From: Zingiber officinale
Lineage: Eukaryota > Streptophyta > Magnoliopsida > Zingiberales > Zingiberaceae
Length of the DNA stretch: 64,000 nucleotides
Reading direction: 5' to 3'
Assembly: GCF_018446385.1 (NCBI RefSeq)
Contig: NC_055996.1
Location: forward strand, 127,706,532-127,770,531
Shown: one piece after another, positions 59,776 to 64,000 of the stretch
How the letters are laid out: each line of letters opens with the position of its first letter
Numbering within the stretch: the first letter of the stretch is position 1
Translations under genes and position numbers: made by a program
The notes under the pieces: model-generated
The model's database searches: none
Told to the model about the DNA's origin: nothing
The model's input: the letters and a program-made list of their open reading frames with translations, nothing else

Positions 59776-60701
59776 GAGTGCGTTTGGTTTGGGGTTATTC
59801 TTGATAACCTTAGTTATTCATTCAAGATTATCAACAAAAACCTTGTTTAGTTTAGGTATTAATTCGTTGATTCCCAAGTAATATTCCATGCCCGACACGT
59901 CAGCAAAAGGGTCATGCAGCCTGGAATCGGAAAACCTCAGAAAACAAAGGTTTTTGTTGATTCCGGGGTTAACGAATTTTTTTTACCAAAAATATCCTCC
60001 GATAAGAAAAAACATGAAAAAAAGATAAAAAATGTAAAAAAATATTAAAAAAAATTGTAAAAAAATAAAAACATGTTTTAAAAAATTTAAAAATTTATTT
60101 TTTAAAAAAATAAATAATTTTAAAAAAAAATAAAAATTTAAAAAATGTTAAAAAAATTTAAAATTTTTAAAAATTTAAAAAAAAAATTATATAAAAAATT
60201 ATAAAAAATAAAAAATTTAAAATTTTTTAAAAAATTTAAAAATTTAAAATTTTTTAAAAAATTTTAAAAAATTTAATTTTTTTTTAAAAATAAAAAAAAA
60301 TTATAAAAATTTTAAAAATAAAATAAATAAAAATTAAAATTAAAAAAATGTAAAAAAATAAAAAATATAAATATAAATAATATAAAAATATAAAAACATT
60401 AAAAAAAAACACATAAAAAATAAAAAAATATACAACATAAAGAAAAGTAAAAAAACATTAAAAAATAAATAATAATAATAATAATAATATTATGTATAGT
60501 TTGTTTTGTAACTGAGGGTAATACGGTAAAATATTAAAGTAGGGTATTCATTAAACCTTCAAACAAACAAATTTTTGTTGCATTACCTAAGTTGAACCAA
60601 ACAACATTTGATTATGTTTTATTCCCTATAACCTTGGTTATATGATTACCTGGTAATCACATAACCATGGTTATACATGATGACTTGAACCAAACGCACC
60701 C
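59776..60701. mobile_element. Harbinger/Tourist-like element 2 (no transposase)
   Basis: Ends GAGTGCGTTTGG and CCAAACGCACCC are inverted repeats, flanked by CTA (59773-59775, 60702-60704). It is related to element 1: the same TTTGGTT ends, GATAACCTTAGTTAT and ATAACCATGGTTAT subterminal palindromes, and the shared words AAACAAACAA and TTGCATTACCTAA. The interior (about 59990-60480) is almost only A and T, with long A-rich repeats in place of the GC block. Confidence 0.65.
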
Positions 60702-60704
60702 CTA

Positions 60705-63700
60705 GGGTTATATTTACTGGTAGAATATTCAAATTGTTATTTATATATTTATATTTAATTATGACATATTTATAGATTTTTTTTAAAATGAAGTACGTAA
60801 TTAAAAGATATTTGACTTCTAGAATACATATTGCATGACTTTTAATAACTGATAAAAAATTTTATAGTACCAAAATGATCATCTCAAAACATATCACTAC
60901 ATATGTACATGAGGGAACTCTATAATGTATTTATTTTGCTCTTTAGAGCACATGCTTTTTGTCCTATACATGTGGGGGCTCTATCATGTATTGCCCTCCT
61001 TGAACCAACCCAAATAATACAAACTCTAAGTCGACAATTAAAAAAAAAAAAGCTCTATGTTGACAACTTTTCGCCCATGCTCGAAGCACTTGAACGTTCC
61101 TGCAGGTGAAAGTCTAAATCCTTAATTAATCTTTTCAAAGAAACATAAGAAGCAGCAAGAAACATACACAAAGATATAAAGATATAGAAAGGTGTACATG
61201 AAGAAACAAGAAGCACATGCCTTCCATGCATTAATTTGATTGATTGTTGTAACAATCCATTTAATTTAATTTGATTGACGCGTTTGAACCACCAGCAAGT
61301 GCTCTTCGATGGACACGTTTTTGTCCCCGGGATGTACAATTAAAATATGTTGACAACTGATGAAAAATTTTTATGGAATCAAGCTGGTCATTTAGGGATA
61401 ATCAATGAGACTAATTGAGTTTATCATTTTTTTTCAATGAGCATGTTAATTTGTCCTGGGATTATGATGCAACGATAGGGGTATCCAGATTATCATCCAA
61501 ATACTCGCGATTCGATCTCAACTATGACAAATTTATATAAAAAAAAAATTCAAATGAAATGCGTAACCAAAGGATACTGAGCTTCTTGACCACCTGTCGT
61601 GAGCGCTTCCCAATTTATTCTAATTACTGGTAGAAAAATTTTGTAAGATTACCTTACAATTATTCAATAAGACTAATTAGATTTATTTTATTTTTATTTT
61701 TATAGGCACGCCAATTAACCTTGGGGCATATTAAGATGCAATATGAGATAGGATTACCTCTTATGAACATGAGAGTTCAATTTTTATACTGGACAATTCA
61801 TACCTTATATATTCGAATCACTCATAATATTGGATTGTCTATTAGAATTCATTTACACTTCCCGAATTAATATTATTAGCCAATGAAATATTTTTATAGG
61901 ACCAAAAACTTTCCAAATTAATATTATTAGTCAATAAAAAATTGTCATAGGACCGAAAATTGATCATCTATTATATTAATTGATTCAAAACTTAGATATA
62001 TATATAAAAAAATGTTGGGCACATCAATTTATGGTTTCGGAATTGACGACCACATGAATAGGATCCACATGTTGCTCCAAAAGTTGACCTGGCCGTCCTA
62101 CGACAACCAATTTAATGTCAAAATTTACGGCGTCCAAGTCAACTAGGAGAAAGAGACCAAGTTAGGGAACCTTATGATGATTGATTTAAATTCCTAAGTT
62201 AGTTGGGATTTATATAATTGTTTAGTTGTTGTCGATGTTGTTAATTAAGTTCATGATTCAGAGTAGATAGTTTGATTTGGTCGGCCCTATAAACCCTATC
62301 CTAATTCATAGCTTAGTGGTGGAGGTTTCAAACTTTTCATGCTTCCTTCTCGGAGTTAGTTTTAGAATTCTAGTCAACCCATGCATTGCTTTGCCGATTT
62401 TGTAAAGGTTTTAGTTCACCTCTAATAGTCGGAGGGTCTTTGTTTCGTCCTTGTGGTTTGTAGCAGTGACCTAAATTTAGAGCCATAGATTAACACTCTT
62501 TTTCTTTGTCTTTTCTTTATTTAGTAATATTCATTGACTCGAGTGGCGGCTAGATAAAATTTTTAGATCGACGGAAAGCATCTTCATCCTTTAATTGATT
62601 TACATTTTATTCACATTCCTTTTGTTGGAGGAATACAATATGCTACCAACAGGGGTTAATTTTTATCCAAGTGTCAGTCTCAGAGTGACTGAGTGAGCAG
62701 AGCGTCCGATCGGACAAGTTGACAGGCGGACGAAGATCCTCAGTCCCGAGTCCCGAGTGGGCTTTCTTACTGTGTGTACTCTGCCTATAATCGGAGTCTC
62801 CTTATATAGGAGCCCGAATCAATGGCCAGAAAATTTTACCTCCACCAGTCCGATATTCATGTGCACAGGTTGCGCTCACACACGAGTCAACTTGGTTCAA
62901 TGCAATCCAGACCCTAAATTGCACCCGTTGCACACCCATGCATGAGAGAGAGTCTCTCTTGATGTATTTGTTCACATCCTCAATGTATGTGAATCAATAT
63001 AAACCAACAAAAATGCCTTGAAACTTTCAATGTGGGACTAAAGTCTCATTCACAATGGAACCTCTTTCCTCTTCCATTTCTTCTCTATTCACCTATTCAA
63101 CACCTTTCATATAATTTTAGCCAAAAAAAATGTTCAATTGTGTTTGAGACCGTGACAATGACAAAAATATTTAGGCAAAAATTAAAAGAACGTCTTTATT
63201 TTTTAGAATCATTAAAGGGGTATTTCATTTTGATTTTTTTTTTATCAAAATAACGTCTCATCCACCTTATAAGAAACCAATGTATAATTACTCAACACGC
63301 TTGAGTACATTATTCTCATTTCTATCTCCCGCCTATATTTCTAATTTGGGGCATTGTAATAATTACGATATATTAACCGTAGCTATTATAACACATACTT
63401 AATATGTTCAAAAATATTCACGTTGTAGTAACTATGCATCTACTATTCATGTAGCTGTTACGAAATTGTAAGTACTATACACTTATTTGATATTTATGTA
63501 AAAACAGCTATGAAACGATAGTAATTATGAAATCGTAATTACTAGAAGTGTAAAAGCTATCACCATTGGTTAAAGTTTTAGATAGGAATTAGGATATATA
63601 AGCTAGCTGGAGATAATATTAAGAACAATGTGCGGAAAGACAGTTGGTTAATTGTAGTGCGTTGTCGATGGGATAAGACGTTCTTTTGAAATAAAAAAAA

Positions 63701-64000
63701 AATCAAAGTGGGTGCCGCTCTATTGATTTGGAAAAAATGGAATGCTCTATTGATTTTTTTCCCTTAATATTATGAAGTCTCTTTATAGATTGATCTTATA
63801 GAAGGAATTACATCGCACAAATACTAATTTCAACTTCTACAAGCACAAGCCACAAATCATCCATTATACTATATTTGAAAATCACAATTTAGGATCATTG
63901 TTTACATGATGTAGTAGGAGATGGCAATGCAAAATGCATATGCTTAATTAATTTATGACCCATGTTTATCATCCTTTCTCTTCTTGATCTCTCTCTCCTT
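60705..64000. other. Intergenic, nothing recognised
   Basis: AT-rich DNA with no convincing coding region, tRNA or element ends. The block at about 62640-63000 is less AT-rich and has a TATA-like CTTATATAGGAG at about 62801, so it may be a promoter-bearing fragment of an LTR, but I could not find boundaries. Confidence 0.4.

Overview
This is a plant nuclear window. It holds two near-identical intronless FERONIA-type receptor kinase genes (CrRLK1L family), a tandem pair of eukaryotic tRNA-Glu(CTC) genes, one spliced plant-specific Ser/Pro-rich gene, and otherwise layered LTR retrotransposons and DNA transposons. The AT-rich intergenic DNA and the element families suggest an angiosperm, possibly a monocot such as a Zingiberales species. 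That is inference; no species marker is visible.

Layout. 0.1-1.5 kb: a solo Copia-type LTR with a perfect 5-bp target duplication. 4.7-7.7 kb: FERONIA-like gene 1 with TATA box and predicted 5'-UTR intron. 9-18.1 kb: a decayed minus-strand gypsy coiled-coil ORF, broken by a gag-only two-LTR Copia element (9430-13284) and by a DNA element that itself carries another solo LTR (15072-16827). 18.3-24.4 kb: a probable LTR split by a MULE (18875-23287, 9-bp TSD, about 630-bp inverted arms) that carries a broken GRF zinc-finger gene. 25-27.3 kb: LTR-like and gag debris of another gypsy element. 27.7-28.5 kb: a third FERONIA copy truncated just after its start. 30.2-33.2 kb: FERONIA-like gene 2. 34.3-34.5 kb: two tRNA-Glu genes. 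34.9-36.6 kb: a three-exon minus-strand basic Ser/Pro-rich gene.

40.1-58.0 kb is a nest of insertions. A fourth solo LTR (40102-41737) lies just outside it. A hAT element (41981-58030, 8-bp TSD) landed on the edge of a Harbinger-like element (58038-59258). A Tat-type gypsy element (44564-56735) inserted in the hAT transposase. A Copia LTR (49627-50784) then inserted into the gypsy 3' region, next to a 58-bp tandem array of about 20 units. A second Harbinger-like element lies at 59776-60701. The rest, to 64 kb, shows no gene.

The genes likely to be functional are the two kinases, the two tRNAs and the Ser/Pro-rich gene. All transposon genes seen are interrupted. The most unusual pattern is shared by the five Copia-type LTR copies: each has its own short palindrome cluster just upstream of its TATA box and its own minisatellite further upstream, while the overall LTR plan is kept.
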